From the NCBI RefSeq assembly GCF_014288115.1, contig NZ_JACOOK010000008.1, positions 1 through 64,000 of the forward strand: 64,000 nt of DNA, given 5' to 3'. Position numbers and translations under genes: made by a program. The stretch comes from Alistipes_A hominis (GTDB lineage: Bacteria; Bacteroidota; Bacteroidia; Bacteroidales; Rikenellaceae). Below the pieces are notes generated by a model that ran no database searches, had not been told where the DNA came from, and saw only the letters and a list, made by a program, of their open reading frames with translations. Shown here one piece after another: positions 7,942 through 18,000 of this stretch; position 1 is the stretch's first letter; each line of letters opens with the position of its first letter.

Positions 7942-9387
7942 ATGCGGTTGAACATCGTACTCAGATACATCGGTCTCATCTTGCTGCTGAACGCGGCGTT
8001 CCTGCTGCTGTCGGCTTGCGTTTCGCTGCTGAACGGCATGGATACCGCTTTCTACCCGCTGTTGCAGAGTTTCCTGCTGACGGCGATCCTCGGAGCCTTC
8101 CCGCTGATCTTCGTGCAAGGCGGCGAACAGATATCGAGCTCCGAAGGCTATGGCGTGGTGGTCGGGGCGTGGCTGATGTCGTGCCTGATGTGTATGCTGC
8201 CCTACATGCTCTGGGGCGGCGAATTCACGCTGGCCGACGCATGGTTCGAAAGCGTTTCGGGCTTCACGACGACCGGGTCTACGTCGCTAAGCAACGTCGA
8301 AGCGCTACCCAAAGGACTGCTGTTCTGGAGGGCGTCGACACACTGGCTGGGAGGCGTCGGGGTCGTGATGTTCGTCCTGGTCGTGCTGCCGTCGATGGGC
8401 TCGACCAAGATGCGACTTTCGAGCGTCGAACTGTCGTCGATGGCCAAGGACAATTTCCGGTACCGCACCCAGAAAACGCTGCAAATCCTGATCGTCGTTT
8501 ACGTCGGATTGACGCTGATCCAGACCGTGCTGCTGAAGATCGTCGGGATGGGCTGGTTCGACGCGGTCTGCAACTCGTTCTCGACCATCGCTACCGGCGG
8601 ATTCTGCACCCGCAATTCGAGCATCGCGTCGTTCAACAACGCCGGGGTCGAATTCATCGTGATGTTCTTCATGCTGGTCTCCGGACTGCATTTCGGCCTG
8701 ATATACGGCACGCTGACCGGCAAGAACAACAACATCTTCAAATCGGAAATCAGCAAATACTACATTTTCTCGACACTCGCGGGAGGCGTCGTCATTGCGA
8801 TCAGCCTGTGGCTGACGGACATCTATCCGAATATATGGATTTCACTAAGATACAGCCTATTCCAGATTATATCGGTCGCTTCGACCACCGGTTTCGCCAC
8901 GGCCGACTCGTCGGTATGGACGCCGCTTGCCATCGTCGTGCTGATGCTGTTCACGATCCAGTGCGCCTGCGCCGGGTCGACCGCAGGCGGCATCAAATGC
9001 GACCGTATTCTACTGTCGTTCAAAGCGATGAAAGCCGCCATCATTCAGCGGCAACATCCGAACGCCATCATCCGGGTGAAACTCAATGGAGTGATCCAGG
9101 AGAACAATACGGTCAACATGGCGATGCTTTTTATCGTACTGTACCTGATGTTGCTGGGGATCGGAACGGTCGCGGTAGCCGCTTTCGGCATCGATCTTGA
9201 AACCAGCTTCAGCATGACGGTAGCCAGCATGGCGAATGCAGGAGCCGGGTTCGGGCAGGTCGGTTCGATGGGCAACTACCACGAGATGCCGGGGATGGTG
9301 AAATTCATCGCCACGATCATGATGCTGCTGGGACGGTTCGAAATTTTCGGATTCATCCAGCTTTTCTTTTTGAACAAGTGGAAATGA
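7942..9387 (+). CDS. trkH: TrkH-family potassium uptake protein
   Basis: This 481-aa integral membrane protein is the ion-conducting subunit of Trk/Ktr potassium uptake. Four pore-loop repeats are visible: 'SGFTTTGST', 'STIATGGF', 'ASTTGFATADS' and 'ANAGAGFGQVG', each with the Gly that lines the selectivity filter. About ten hydrophobic helices match the family and the length is normal. The regulatory NAD-binding partner TrkA is not in the window. The gene follows a sensor-like membrane protein by 6 bp, and the pair appears to share the -7 element at 7150-7157. Confidence 0.93.
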   Translation: MRLNIVLRYIGLILLLNAAFLLLSACVSLLNGMDTAFYPLLQSFLLTAILGAFPLIFVQGGEQISSSEGYGVVVGAWLMSCLMCMLPYMLWGGEFTLADAWFESVSGFTTTGSTSLSNVEALPKGLLFWRASTHWLGGVGVVMFVLVVLPSMGSTKMRLSSVELSSMAKDNFRYRTQKTLQILIVVYVGLTLIQTVLLKIVGMGWFDAVCNSFSTIATGGFCTRNSSIASFNNAGVEFIVMFFMLVSGLHFGLIYGTLTGKNNNIFKSEISKYYIFSTLAGGVVIAISLWLTDIYPNIWISLRYSLFQIISVASTTGFATADSSVWTPLAIVVLMLFTIQCACAGSTAGGIKCDRILLSFKAMKAAIIQRQHPNAIIRVKLNGVIQENNTVNMAMLFIVLYLMLLGIGTVAVAAFGIDLETSFSMTVASMANAGAGFGQVGSMGNYHEMPGMVKFIATIMMLLGRFEIFGFIQLFFLNKWK

Positions 9388-9420
9388 CGCCGGGCCGCAC
9401 GTCCGTGTCGTTAAAAAATA

Positions 9421-9428
9421 TATTTTTG
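9421..9428 (+). promoter_or_regulatory. -7 element of the SPOR protein gene
   Basis: TATTTTTG fits TAnnTTTG exactly, 20 bases before the ATG at 9448. No clear -33 element is seen. Confidence 0.45.
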
Positions 9429-9447
9429 CAGTTAGATTGATATTGCC

Positions 9448-11010
9448 ATGTACAGACTGAGTCAGCTATTTGTTACGTTGTTTGCGGTTGCCCTCTCGAC
9501 CGGACTGCAAGGACAGCAGGTCACGGCGCGCGTAGCGGGACTGGAAAGCAATGCGAAATACATGTCCCTGCTCGAACAGGAACAGCGTCTGCACCGAACC
9601 GAAGATTCGGTCGTGCAGGTCATCAACGACACGCGCAAACTTTTTACCGCCGAAACCACCGATTCGGAAAAAGAACAGCTCGGAACCAAAATCCTGCAAC
9701 TCGAAAAAGAACTCTTCGAAATCCGGAACCAGCAGGGGGTCACGGCCAATGAAATCGGAGCGATCGAGCAGGACTTCATCCTAAAGAATCTGAACGGTAC
9801 GGCCGAAAATCCGGCGGCAGCCGGCACTCCGGCTCCGGCGGGCGGAAAACAAACTCCGAATCTGGTCTACAACGTCTACTTCAAAGAAAACCTGTCGGAG
9901 CAGGATTACAAAGCGCTGCGGCACGCGCAGGAACTCGAACCGCTGCCGCTGAAACTGCTGGGAACCTATCTGGAAAACTACCGGAAAGCAGACTCGCTGG
10001 CAACCCTGTACGACACGACCGCCAACAAAACGCTGGCCGAAGAGACCTATGCGCAACTGGAATCGATCGGATCGCTGAACCGGGCGCTCAGCGACTCGCT
10101 GTCGCATGTCTGGAATTACATTTACGACAACAAGACCTACGCTTACAACTACCTGCTCGACAAGATGGGCAAGAACGAGATGCTGGACAAATTCGGCACG
10201 CAATTCCGCAACAACCGCCAGCAAATCGCCGCGATGCAGGACAGCGTAGCCTCGGAAACCGTTTACGGCTACCCGCTGAACAAACGGCTGCTGCTCGGCT
10301 ACGAGGAGGCCCTGGCCGGAATCCTCGGATACACGGCGGCCCGGGACTCGGTGAACAAACAGTCCGAAATTTTCGGCAAACTGCACTACGACCTGCCGAA
10401 AATAGCTCCTAAAGAGCGTATTTTCATCGAATACGCCGATATCGAACGGGCCAGCCCGTCGAAATACAACGCCTCGAACCCGATCCCGGAAATGGAAGTA
10501 TACCGACAGGGAACCGTATACCGCATCCAACTGGGCGCTTTCACCCAGAAGCAAGCGGTTTCGCTCTTCAAGGGAGTCTATCCGCTGTGTTACGAGAAGA
10601 GCGAAGACGGGAAATTCCGCTACTTCGCCGGGGCGTTCCGCGATGCGGCCGCCGCCGACGCCGGACTGGCCAAGCTGAAAAGCATGGGATTCCGCAAACC
10701 GGAAATCGTCGTATGGCGTGACGGCCGCTTCGAAATTCCCGGTGAAACGGGCGGCGAAGGAACGGCCGGCGAGCTTTCCACCCTGTACCGCGTAGAGATC
10801 GCCGGGCAGGGCGAAACCATTAGCGAGGCGATCAAAGAAGTGACCGACAGCCAGGCGGCCGGCAAGGAACTCTCGCGCGCCACGAACGACGACGGATCTT
10901 ACCTCTATTCGATCGGGAATTTCGACAGCAAGGAAGCCGCCGATTCGCTGTGCCGGGCTATCAATGCAGTCTCGCAGGGTAGCGCGACCGTATTGGCCCT
11001 CGACTATTAG
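9448..11010 (+). CDS. Exported SPOR-domain protein
   Basis: The 520-aa protein begins with a signal peptide (about residues 1-23, ending near 'GLQGQQ') and a helical, probably coiled-coil region rich in Glu, Gln and Lys (about 30-115). After an Ala/Pro-rich linker and a helical central domain, two SPOR-like units occupy the C-terminus: about 350-430 ('YRIQLGAFTQKQA') and about 445-520 ('YRVEIAGQGETIS'). SPOR domains bind denuded peptidoglycan glycan strands, often at division sites, so a cell-envelope role in the periplasm is likely. A hairpin terminator follows directly. The exact function is unknown. Confidence 0.8.
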   Translation: MYRLSQLFVTLFAVALSTGLQGQQVTARVAGLESNAKYMSLLEQEQRLHRTEDSVVQVINDTRKLFTAETTDSEKEQLGTKILQLEKELFEIRNQQGVTANEIGAIEQDFILKNLNGTAENPAAAGTPAPAGGKQTPNLVYNVYFKENLSEQDYKALRHAQELEPLPLKLLGTYLENYRKADSLATLYDTTANKTLAEETYAQLESIGSLNRALSDSLSHVWNYIYDNKTYAYNYLLDKMGKNEMLDKFGTQFRNNRQQIAAMQDSVASETVYGYPLNKRLLLGYEEALAGILGYTAARDSVNKQSEIFGKLHYDLPKIAPKERIFIEYADIERASPSKYNASNPIPEMEVYRQGTVYRIQLGAFTQKQAVSLFKGVYPLCYEKSEDGKFRYFAGAFRDAAAADAGLAKLKSMGFRKPEIVVWRDGRFEIPGETGGEGTAGELSTLYRVEIAGQGETISEAIKEVTDSQAAGKELSRATNDDGSYLYSIGNFDSKEAADSLCRAINAVSQGSATVLALDY

Positions 11011-11030
11011 CGACCGGTTCCGCGCCCCCT

Positions 11031-11075
11031 AAAAACGATGCCTTCCCCGGTAAAAAACGGAAGGCATTTGTTTTT
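11031..11075 (+). terminator. Terminator after the SPOR protein gene
   Basis: The inverted repeat ATGCCTTCC (11038-11046) / GGAAGGCAT (11059-11067) is followed by TTGTTTTT and preceded by an A-run, a standard intrinsic terminator that could act on both strands. Confidence 0.8.
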
Positions 11076-11097
11076 CACCTTATTTTCGACCGGTTCT

Positions 11098-11128
11098 TTT
11101 GCAGGTTTCCAAAAAATCCGTACCTTGG
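11098..11128 (+). promoter_or_regulatory. Promoter of the NfeD-FloA pair
   Basis: TTTG (11098-11101) is followed by 19 bases and TACCTTGG (11121-11128), one mismatch from TAnnTTTG. The predicted start of transcription is about 40 bases before the ATG at 11173. Confidence 0.55.
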
Positions 11129-11172
11129 AAAAGAATTTCCCGTCCGGGATAAAATCTGATAAAAACAGGCTT

Positions 11173-11679
11173 ATGTGGTTAATCGTCGCGCTGATCGTCG
11201 TGGGCGTACTGTTGCTGGTAGCGGAACTGGTACTGCTGCCGGGAATCAGCGTCGCCGGGATCGGAGCATTCGTCGCATTTCTGGCGGCCGCATTTTACGG
11301 TTTCATGCAATACGGCGTAATGGGCGGCGCACTGATCCTCGCAACGATCGTGATCCTCTGCGTCATCGCGGTAGTCGTTTCGCTCAGAGCCAATACATGG
11401 CGCCGTTTCTCGCTGAAAGCGACCGTGGACAGCACGTCTACCCCTACCCCCGAACAGCAGGACATCCATGTCGGACAACGGGGCGAAACGCTGACCCGAC
11501 TCGCTCCGATGGGTAAAGTGCAGCTCGGCGAAGTGACCATCGAAGCAAAATCCGTGGACGCCTACATCGACCCGCACCAGGCGATCGAAGTGATCGGCTA
11601 CGACAATACCGCCGTCATCGTAAGGCGGGTCGATTCCGCGGCCGGATACCGGGGAACATTTTCCGAACCGCTCGATTAA
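11173..11679 (+). CDS. NfeD-family membrane protein
   Basis: This short NfeD protein of 168 aa has two or three membrane helices in the first about 75 residues ('WLIVALIVVGVLLLVAELV', 'GIGAFVAFLAAAFYG') and a C-terminal OB-fold domain (about 95-160) with the typical 'VGQRGETLTRLAPMGKVQLGE' region in part. NfeD proteins associate with flotillin-like scaffold proteins in bacterial membrane microdomains. The ATG at 11173 is chosen because the frame's earlier ATG at 11038 lies inside a terminator hairpin and upstream of the promoter. floA follows after 21 bp, a standard arrangement. Confidence 0.88.
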   Translation: MWLIVALIVVGVLLLVAELVLLPGISVAGIGAFVAFLAAAFYGFMQYGVMGGALILATIVILCVIAVVVSLRANTWRRFSLKATVDSTSTPTPEQQDIHVGQRGETLTRLAPMGKVQLGEVTIEAKSVDAYIDPHQAIEVIGYDNTAVIVRRVDSAAGYRGTFSEPLD

Positions 11680-11700
11680 AAACACAAAAACACTAAAAAT

Positions 11701-12672
11701 ATGACTATGGAAGGATTTGGTATTTGGGTGATTGCGTTCGTCGCGCTCGTTCTGTTATGGTTCATTTTATACTTTATTCCGATCGGGCTATGGTTTTCGG
11801 CCCTCGTATCGGGAGTACGCATCAGTCTGCTGCAACTGGTGCTGATGCGGTTCCGCAAGGTGCCGCCCTCGGTCATCGTCAACCAGATGATCGCCGGAAC
11901 CAAAGCGGGTCTGCATCTGACCTCCAACGACCTGGAAGCGCACTTCCTGGCGGGCGGCAACGTGCCCAACGTCGTGACGGCTCTGATCTCGGCGCAAAAA
12001 GCCAACATTACGCTCGACTTCCGGATGGCGGCGGCCATCGACCTGGCCGGCCGTAACGTGGCGGAAGCCGTACAGATGTCGGTCAACCCGAAAGTGATCA
12101 ACACCCCTCCGGTAGCGGCCGTAGCCAAAGACGGCATCCAACTGATCGCCAAAGCCCGCGTAACGGTACGGGCGAATATCAAACAACTGGTCGGAGGCGC
12201 CGGCGAGGACACCGTGCTGGCCCGCGTGGGCGAAGGGATCGTATCGTCGATCGGTTCGTCGACGTCGCACAAGACCGTGCTTGAGAATCCGGATTTCATC
12301 TCGCGGGTAGTACTCGAAAAGGGACTGGATGCGGGAACCGCCTTCGAAATTCTGTCGATCGACATCGCCGATATCGACGTGGGCAAGAACATCGGCGCTT
12401 TCTTGCAGATGGACCAGGCCAATGCCGACAAGAACATCGCGCAGGCCAAAGCCGAAGAGAAACGGGCGATGGCCGTAGCGCTGGAACAAGAGATGAAAGC
12501 CAAAGCGCAGGAAGCGCGGGCCAAAGTCATCCTGGCCGAGGCTGAAATCCCGATGGCGATCGCGGAAGCCTTCCGCAACGGCAATCTCGGCGTGATGGAT
12601 TACTACAAAATACAGAACATCCAGGCCGACACCCACATGCGCGAAGGGATCGTGAAGCCGGATAAAAAATAA
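11701..12672 (+). CDS. floA: Flotillin-like protein FloA
   Basis: This 323-aa protein of the FloA (YqfA) family scaffolds functional membrane microdomains. It has an N-terminal membrane-inserting hydrophobic segment (about residues 5-30), an SPFH/PHB domain ('IQLIAKARVTVRANIKQLVG' lies near 140-160), and a C-terminal Ala/Glu/Lys-rich helical region (about 235-300, 'QAKAEEKRAMAVALEQEMK') used for oligomerisation. The length matches the family. It is the second gene of the NfeD-FloA unit and ends at a strong terminator. Confidence 0.94.
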   Translation: MTMEGFGIWVIAFVALVLLWFILYFIPIGLWFSALVSGVRISLLQLVLMRFRKVPPSVIVNQMIAGTKAGLHLTSNDLEAHFLAGGNVPNVVTALISAQKANITLDFRMAAAIDLAGRNVAEAVQMSVNPKVINTPPVAAVAKDGIQLIAKARVTVRANIKQLVGGAGEDTVLARVGEGIVSSIGSSTSHKTVLENPDFISRVVLEKGLDAGTAFEILSIDIADIDVGKNIGAFLQMDQANADKNIAQAKAEEKRAMAVALEQEMKAKAQEARAKVILAEAEIPMAIAEAFRNGNLGVMDYYKIQNIQADTHMREGIVKPDKK

Positions 12673-12694
12673 CATCCGGCCGTACACCGGTATG

Positions 12695-12730
12695 AAAACT
12701 CCGCGAAGAGGATCTCTTCGCGGAGTTTTT
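12695..12730. terminator. Terminator after floA
   Basis: A near-perfect hairpin pairs AAACTCCGCGAAGAG with CTCTTCGCGGAGTTT around a GAT-containing tip and ends in TTTTT on the plus strand; the mirrored A-run suits the minus strand too. Confidence 0.88.
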
Positions 12731-12747
12731 CGTTATCCCCGCCTCTA

Positions 12748-12779
12748 TTTGTTTTTTCAGGCGGAAATCCCTAACATTG
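12748..12779 (+). promoter_or_regulatory. Promoter of the LUD protein gene
   Basis: TTTG (12748-12751), a 20-base spacer and TAACATTG (12772-12779) match the Bacteroidetes -33/-7 layout with one mismatch in the -7 box. The ATG at 12825 is 45 bases downstream. Confidence 0.55.
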
Positions 12780-12824
12780 CAACGTCCGAATCGTTTCCGG
12801 ATCTGAAACCAGAATACGAAAAAC

Positions 12825-13475
12825 ATGAATCCATCCGAAAAATACTGGCTGACACGCCTGGAAAGTTGTGCGAAAGCGCTGACTAAAAACGGATTCTCGG
12901 CAATCGTCGTAGACCGGATCGAAGATGCGGCAAACGCGGCGGCGGAGATCATCGAAAAGCTGGCTCCCCGTACGATAGGTTATGCCGATTCGCGCACCAT
13001 GCACCGCAGCGGAATCCTGAACGTCATCCGGCAGGACGACCGGCGCACGCTGATCGACGGATTCGACCCGTCGAAAGAACGCGCCGAGAATCTCCTGACC
13101 AGACGGCAGGCCCTGCTGTCCGATCTGTTTTTGACCGGAGCGAATGCCGTGACAGAAAAGGGGGAATTGGTATGGCTGGATATGATCGGCAACCGCATCG
13201 CGGCGGTCGCATTCGGGCCAGAACACGTCCTGTTGTTCATCGGGCGGAACAAGTTGACTCCCGACCTCGAATCGGCCCGCCAGCGGATCAAGACCCTCGC
13301 CGCCCCGATGAACGCCCTCGCTCATGCGACATTCAAAACGCCCTGCCGGACGACCGCCCGGTGTCACGACTGCAACAGTCCCGACCGGATTTGCAACGGC
13401 TGGTTGATCCTCGAAAAGTGTTTTCCGAAAGAGCGGATCGCCGTCATCCTGATCAACGAGGATCTGGGCTATTAG
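12825..13475 (+). CDS. LUD-domain protein (LutC/YkgG-like)
   Basis: This 216-aa protein consists of one LUD (DUF162) domain, the fold shared by lactate-utilisation proteins LutB and LutC. Recognisable elements are the N-terminal helix pair, 'IGYADSRTMHRSGIL' (the Ser/Thr-rich loop after the first strand), 'LFLTGANAVTEKGELVWLD' and 'LLFIGRNKLTPDLESA'. A cysteine cluster near the C-terminus ('CRTTARCHDCNSPDRIC') could bind metal. No lutA or lutB partner is adjacent, so a stand-alone role is likely and lactate oxidation is not established. It converges on DUF2461, 11 bp away. Confidence 0.85.
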   Translation: MNPSEKYWLTRLESCAKALTKNGFSAIVVDRIEDAANAAAEIIEKLAPRTIGYADSRTMHRSGILNVIRQDDRRTLIDGFDPSKERAENLLTRRQALLSDLFLTGANAVTEKGELVWLDMIGNRIAAVAFGPEHVLLFIGRNKLTPDLESARQRIKTLAAPMNALAHATFKTPCRTTARCHDCNSPDRICNGWLILEKCFPKERIAVILINEDLGY

Positions 13476-13486
13476 CAAACCGGCGA

Positions 13487-14164
13487 CTACATCTCCTCAC
13501 GGGCATAATCCACGGCCCTGTTCAACAGAGCGATGAAAGGCATCGTCGCGCGGAACTCGCGGGCAACGCTTTCGACCAGATCCGCCTGCAACATAAAACG
13601 GTCGTCGACGAACTTTTCCAAATAGACGTCCTTCAGTTTCAGGTATTCGACATACGGACTGTCGGACGGAAAACCGGCCGGCGCCCGTTTCAGCCGGTTC
13701 TCCGCGTTCAACGAAAAACCGGACGCTCCCCGGACAGCGGCGGCGAAACGTTCCCCGTTATCGAAGATCTCGTCCCGGACGCTTTTCAACACGTTCGGTT
13801 CCGGCATATACAATCCGGCCGAAAGCAGGTGACCGCCGATCAGCCCGTCGCCCTGCGGCTCCACATGGAAATAATAACCGGCATACCCCGACTTTTTCCC
13901 GCGAGGACAAAAATAAGCCCCGAAATGGGTTTTGTAGGGTTCTTTGTTCGGACTGAACCGCGTATCCCGGTAAATCCGATAAGTGCAGTCCTTCACCGCA
14001 AGCCCAGCGACCGAAGGATCGAAAGCGGCGATCGCGTCGATCAGCCGGGCGACCAAACCGTCGAACCGGGCCTTTACGTCGCGGTACCAAAGCTTGTTCG
14101 CTTCGAACCATTCCCGGTTGTTATGGCGCCTCAACTGTTCCAGAAACCGTATGATATCTTCCAT
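13487..14164 (-). CDS. DUF2461-family protein
   Basis: This 225-aa protein of the DUF2461 (TIGR02453) family has unknown function. The family hallmarks are the start 'FLEQLRRHNNREWFEANK', then 'YRIYRDTRFSPNKEPYKTHFGAYF' in two parts, and 'YYFHVEPQGDGLIGGHL'. The ATG at 14164 is preferred over one nine codons upstream because family members begin with this helix. It has no membrane segments and is probably cytoplasmic. It lies 57 bp downstream of the flavodoxin-ferredoxin gene on the same strand. Confidence 0.88.
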   Translation of the reverse strand: MEDIIRFLEQLRRHNNREWFEANKLWYRDVKARFDGLVARLIDAIAAFDPSVAGLAVKDCTYRIYRDTRFSPNKEPYKTHFGAYFCPRGKKSGYAGYYFHVEPQGDGLIGGHLLSAGLYMPEPNVLKSVRDEIFDNGERFAAAVRGASGFSLNAENRLKRAPAGFPSDSPYVEYLKLKDVYLEKFVDDRFMLQADLVESVAREFRATMPFIALLNRAVDYAREEM

Positions 14165-14221
14165 GCCTATCCGAATTGAGTAAGGATACAAAGATAACGA
14201 AATATCCGGACGGTCGCGGAA

Positions 14222-15001
14222 CTACACATAAATATCCGGCTCCTTCCGCACGGAATAAGCTTTCACGAATTTCCGGCGGACGATTTTATACAGCAATCCC
14301 CCGAAACGGCGGGCGCGGGCCGGACATACGACGATGCAGCGGCCGCAGGCGATACACTTCTGCGGATCCGTTTGCCGGGGACGGCCGGCAGGAATGGCCT
14401 GTACGGGGCATCGTTCGACGCATACGCCGCACCCCGTGCACTTGCGGCCGCCCGTCGGTCGCAACGGCACTTTCCCCGGCGTTTTATAAGGACGGCCGCC
14501 CGGAGGCACGACTTCCTGCAAAGAGGCGGAATCGGCCGCAGAATCGATTTTCCGACGGAACTGCCGAACGAATGCGGCGATCCGCCGTATGTCTTCCTCA
14601 TCCGGACGATTCGTTCCGACCTGCGGAAATATGGAGTGTTGCGCGACGAACGCGGCGGCGGCGGCGACCCTGAATCCGTTTTCTCCGACAACATCGGTCA
14701 GTTCGAGCAACGCATCGTCGTAATCCCGGTTGCCGTAAACGCATACGACGACGGCAGGCGTCCCGTTTCCCCGGAACTTGCGGAGCGCCGGCAGCGCGGA
14801 TGCGGGAATGCGTCCGGAATAGACGGGCATACCCACTACCAGCAGGTCGCCGTCGTCCATCGTTACTTCCGCCCCGGGCGCGCTCCGGGTAATGTCGTAC
14901 TCCGTCTTCCGTCCTTCGATTTGCGCGGCGATCTGTCTCATGACCTTCCGGGTCGTATAAGTCGCGCTGAAATATACCAGGTGAATATTTTCCGTCCTCA
15001 C
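14222..15001 (-). CDS. EFR1-type flavodoxin/2x[4Fe-4S] ferredoxin protein
   Basis: The N-terminal half (about residues 5-150) is flavodoxin-like, beginning 'IHLVYFSATYTTRKV' with the FMN phosphate-binding loop. The C-terminal half has two CxxCxxCxxxCP motifs at Cys188/191/194/198 and Cys216/219/222/226, each expected to bind a 4Fe-4S cluster. The protein probably shuttles electrons in the cytoplasm; its redox partner is unknown. The start is taken as GTG at 15001, which gives 259 aa and begins at the fold. The longer frame upstream runs into the GH106 coding sequence and is Arg-rich and non-homologous. It follows GH106 by 11 bp. Confidence 0.85.
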   Translation of the reverse strand: MRTENIHLVYFSATYTTRKVMRQIAAQIEGRKTEYDITRSAPGAEVTMDDGDLLVVGMPVYSGRIPASALPALRKFRGNGTPAVVVCVYGNRDYDDALLELTDVVGENGFRVAAAAAFVAQHSIFPQVGTNRPDEEDIRRIAAFVRQFRRKIDSAADSASLQEVVPPGGRPYKTPGKVPLRPTGGRKCTGCGVCVERCPVQAIPAGRPRQTDPQKCIACGRCIVVCPARARRFGGLLYKIVRRKFVKAYSVRKEPDIYV

Positions 15002-15012
15002 ATTCTTACGAT

Positions 15013-18000
15013 TTATTGATAACAAACGCTTTCTATACGTACGGGGCCCAGCAGCCCGGATGTCTGCAACGGCGACGACGGGGTCCACGGATTGTGCGGA
15101 GACCACGTCGGACGTTCGCCGGCGGGCAACGCGCTGTCGCCGATCAGACGGTTGACCCAGGTATTGACGACCTCGATTTCCAGATCGTTCCCGCCCTCTT
15201 TTACGAAGTCGGTTACGTCCAGCCGGTACGGATAAGTCCACACCCCTCCGACGTCGCGTCCGTTCAGCCTGACCCGGGCCATCGCGGCGACGCACCCCAG
15301 GTCGAGCAACAACCGCCGGGAAGGATCGGCCGCCTGCCAGGTAAACCGGTTCTTATACGAAGCCGTTCCCGAATAGAACCGGATCCGGTCGTCGTCGCTG
15401 AGCGCCCAGTCGGTCAGGGAATCCATCGTTACGGACTCTCCGGGTCCGCGCCGGGCGGCGTCGAAAGCCACCGTCCAGGGAGCGGTTATCTCGACGACCG
15501 GAACCGGCTCCGGATAGTTGACTCCCCCGCGGGAAGCGTCCGACGCCTGCGCAGGCTCACGGAAAACGACGAACGCGCTTTCGTAAGGCTCCAGCTTCAA
15601 CGGAACCGAAACGCTCCTGTCCGAAACCGTAAACTCGGGAAGCGGGCGCATCGCACCCGAAACGGGAAGCCACAGCTCCGGTCGAAGCCCCCTAACGCGA
15701 AAACCGGCCTCGAACGCAACCGGACGGGCGGATTGGTTCGCCACGAAATAGATATCCGTCTCCCCCACCCTGCGATGCCCGTATACGATATCGCGGCAAT
15801 CGGTTTTCAGATCCGGCGGGCAGTCGACATAGGCCAGGGCCTCCTCCATGCTCATGCCGGACAACACCGCTCCTTTGCCGTACCGCCGGGACTTCCGGGT
15901 CACTCCGTCCACCTCCGCCCACATTTCGGAAGCGAGCGCACGCACCAGCAGGTCGGCGCCGGGCTGTCCCTGCAAGCTGGGCGAACGGTCGGGACACGGG
16001 CCGAGCACGACGGCCCCGTCCCTTACCAACCGGGCGATCTTCGTCAGCAGTTCCGGCCGCATGGTTTCGAGTTCGGGAAGCACCAGCAATCTGTACTGCG
16101 TTCCGTGCGGCAGAGTCAGCAACCCGTCGCGCACAGACGCCCGGTCGCGCAGCACCTCCCCGTTGATATAGTCGAACTGATAACCGGCAGGTAACGCGGG
16201 ATCGGCGACGCCGGTCATCTTCGGAGCGTCCTCGCCGACAAAATAGGCCACGTCGGCTATATTCAGCCCCTGTTGCAACATGAAATTGCAGCGACGCAGG
16301 TACTCGATAAAAGTATTCAACTGGGGATACCACGTGTTGTTGCGGTTGAATTCGTTTCCGTAAGCGGCATTCACGCCCGGAAGCCGGCCGTCGTCGAGCT
16401 GCGAGATGAACAGCGTCAGCAGGGTGCTGTTGATCCCTTCGGCGAAAAAACGGTCGCAACGCTGTTTCATATTGGCCGGATAACGGCTGAAAGCCGCCCC
16501 CGCACATGTAAACGACTCGGCATACACCCTGGACTTGCCGTAAATATGCGCGCAGGACGAAGCCGCCCGGTTCTCGATATCGCCCAGTTCGCCCTCGCTC
16601 CAAAACTCGCCGGCCACGTCGTCCGACTGTCCGCCGTACTGCAGGAACTCGCCCGGAAATCCCCAGTGCCCGTAATTTTCGAGCCATGTGGTAAGCCCGT
16701 GTTCGTGACAGACTTCGCGCATGCCGCCTACATATTCGTACGACACGGCGTCGGCCACCATCCTGCGCACATCCCACAGAAAACGATCCGAAGTTTCGGC
16801 GCTTCCGACCACGACGCCTTCGAACACCGGCAAAAACGGCACCGGATCGTATCCGTAACATTTTTCGAACCGGGCGATGAAATCGTCCGTAAAATTCTGC
16901 CCGCCGGTTTCGTAGCTATCCTGCACCACCACTTTGAACGACCGGCGGTCGGTCTCCGGAATCCGCTCAAGAATCTTACCGATAAAAGCGTCGAAATGGG
17001 TACGGACATGCTCCCTGTTCATTTTGTCGATCTCCAGCCCCGTAGCCTCCGGGGCGGCGGGACTGTTCGTAACGCCCGTGGAAGCCATTCCGGTACGCAG
17101 GATCGCCCACTCCCCGGCCGGGACGTCCCATGTCAACATACCGTCCCCGGCGGATACGAACTCCGTGATATCCCGCACGGCGGCAGGATCGACCGCCAGC
17201 GAAGGATCGTCCGTTTCGGCCGGAGCGGGCCAAAGGTAGTCCTTCCAGTACGGCAGAGGAGTCTGGTGCATTTTAGCCAGGCTTTTTTCGCTGTAACGTT
17301 CGACCCGCGCCGCTGCCGAAAGTTCCACCTCGCGCAGGGCGGCGGGTCCGCCGGCATTATCGACCGAAAGGCGGAACGCCCGGGAAGACGTGGGCGGGAA
17401 AGAGATCGTAACGGGAGCATAAACATCGAACCCGACATTGGGCATTTCGTTGAACCGACTGATATCGAACTCCGCCACCGGCCGGTAGTCGCTCCCGTCC
17501 AAAGCCTCGAGGACGGCATTCGCTACGATCGGGCGGTGTTCCGGGCGTACGGTAATGCTGCGGGCGGTAAAAAGCTCCGGCGACTCGAAAACGATCGCGG
17601 TTTTCCCGACGGGGAGCCGGACGGACGTAAGCGTATCCCCGTCGACCAACCGTCCGATACCGGGCAAAGCCGGTACGGAACGCACCGTTCCGGACGCGTC
17701 GTTCAGCAGCACTCCATCGTTTTTCGGCACCGGATAGGCGATCACGCGCACGTCCTGAATCATCCCTTCGGGCTTCGGCAACCTGCCCGAAAACTTCGAA
17801 GGGCCCTCGACCCGCACCTGCGAACTGCACAGATAACGCATCGACTCTTCCGGCTTCACCCAGGGACCGCCGGACTGACTCCACCCCGGAGAGTTGAAAA
17901 TGCCGATCTCCATATCCAGTTCCGTTGCGGTCTTGAGGGCCGTATGCAATATCTCCCACCACGGCTCGCTCATCAGCTCGACCGGCCCGTAAGGAACGTC

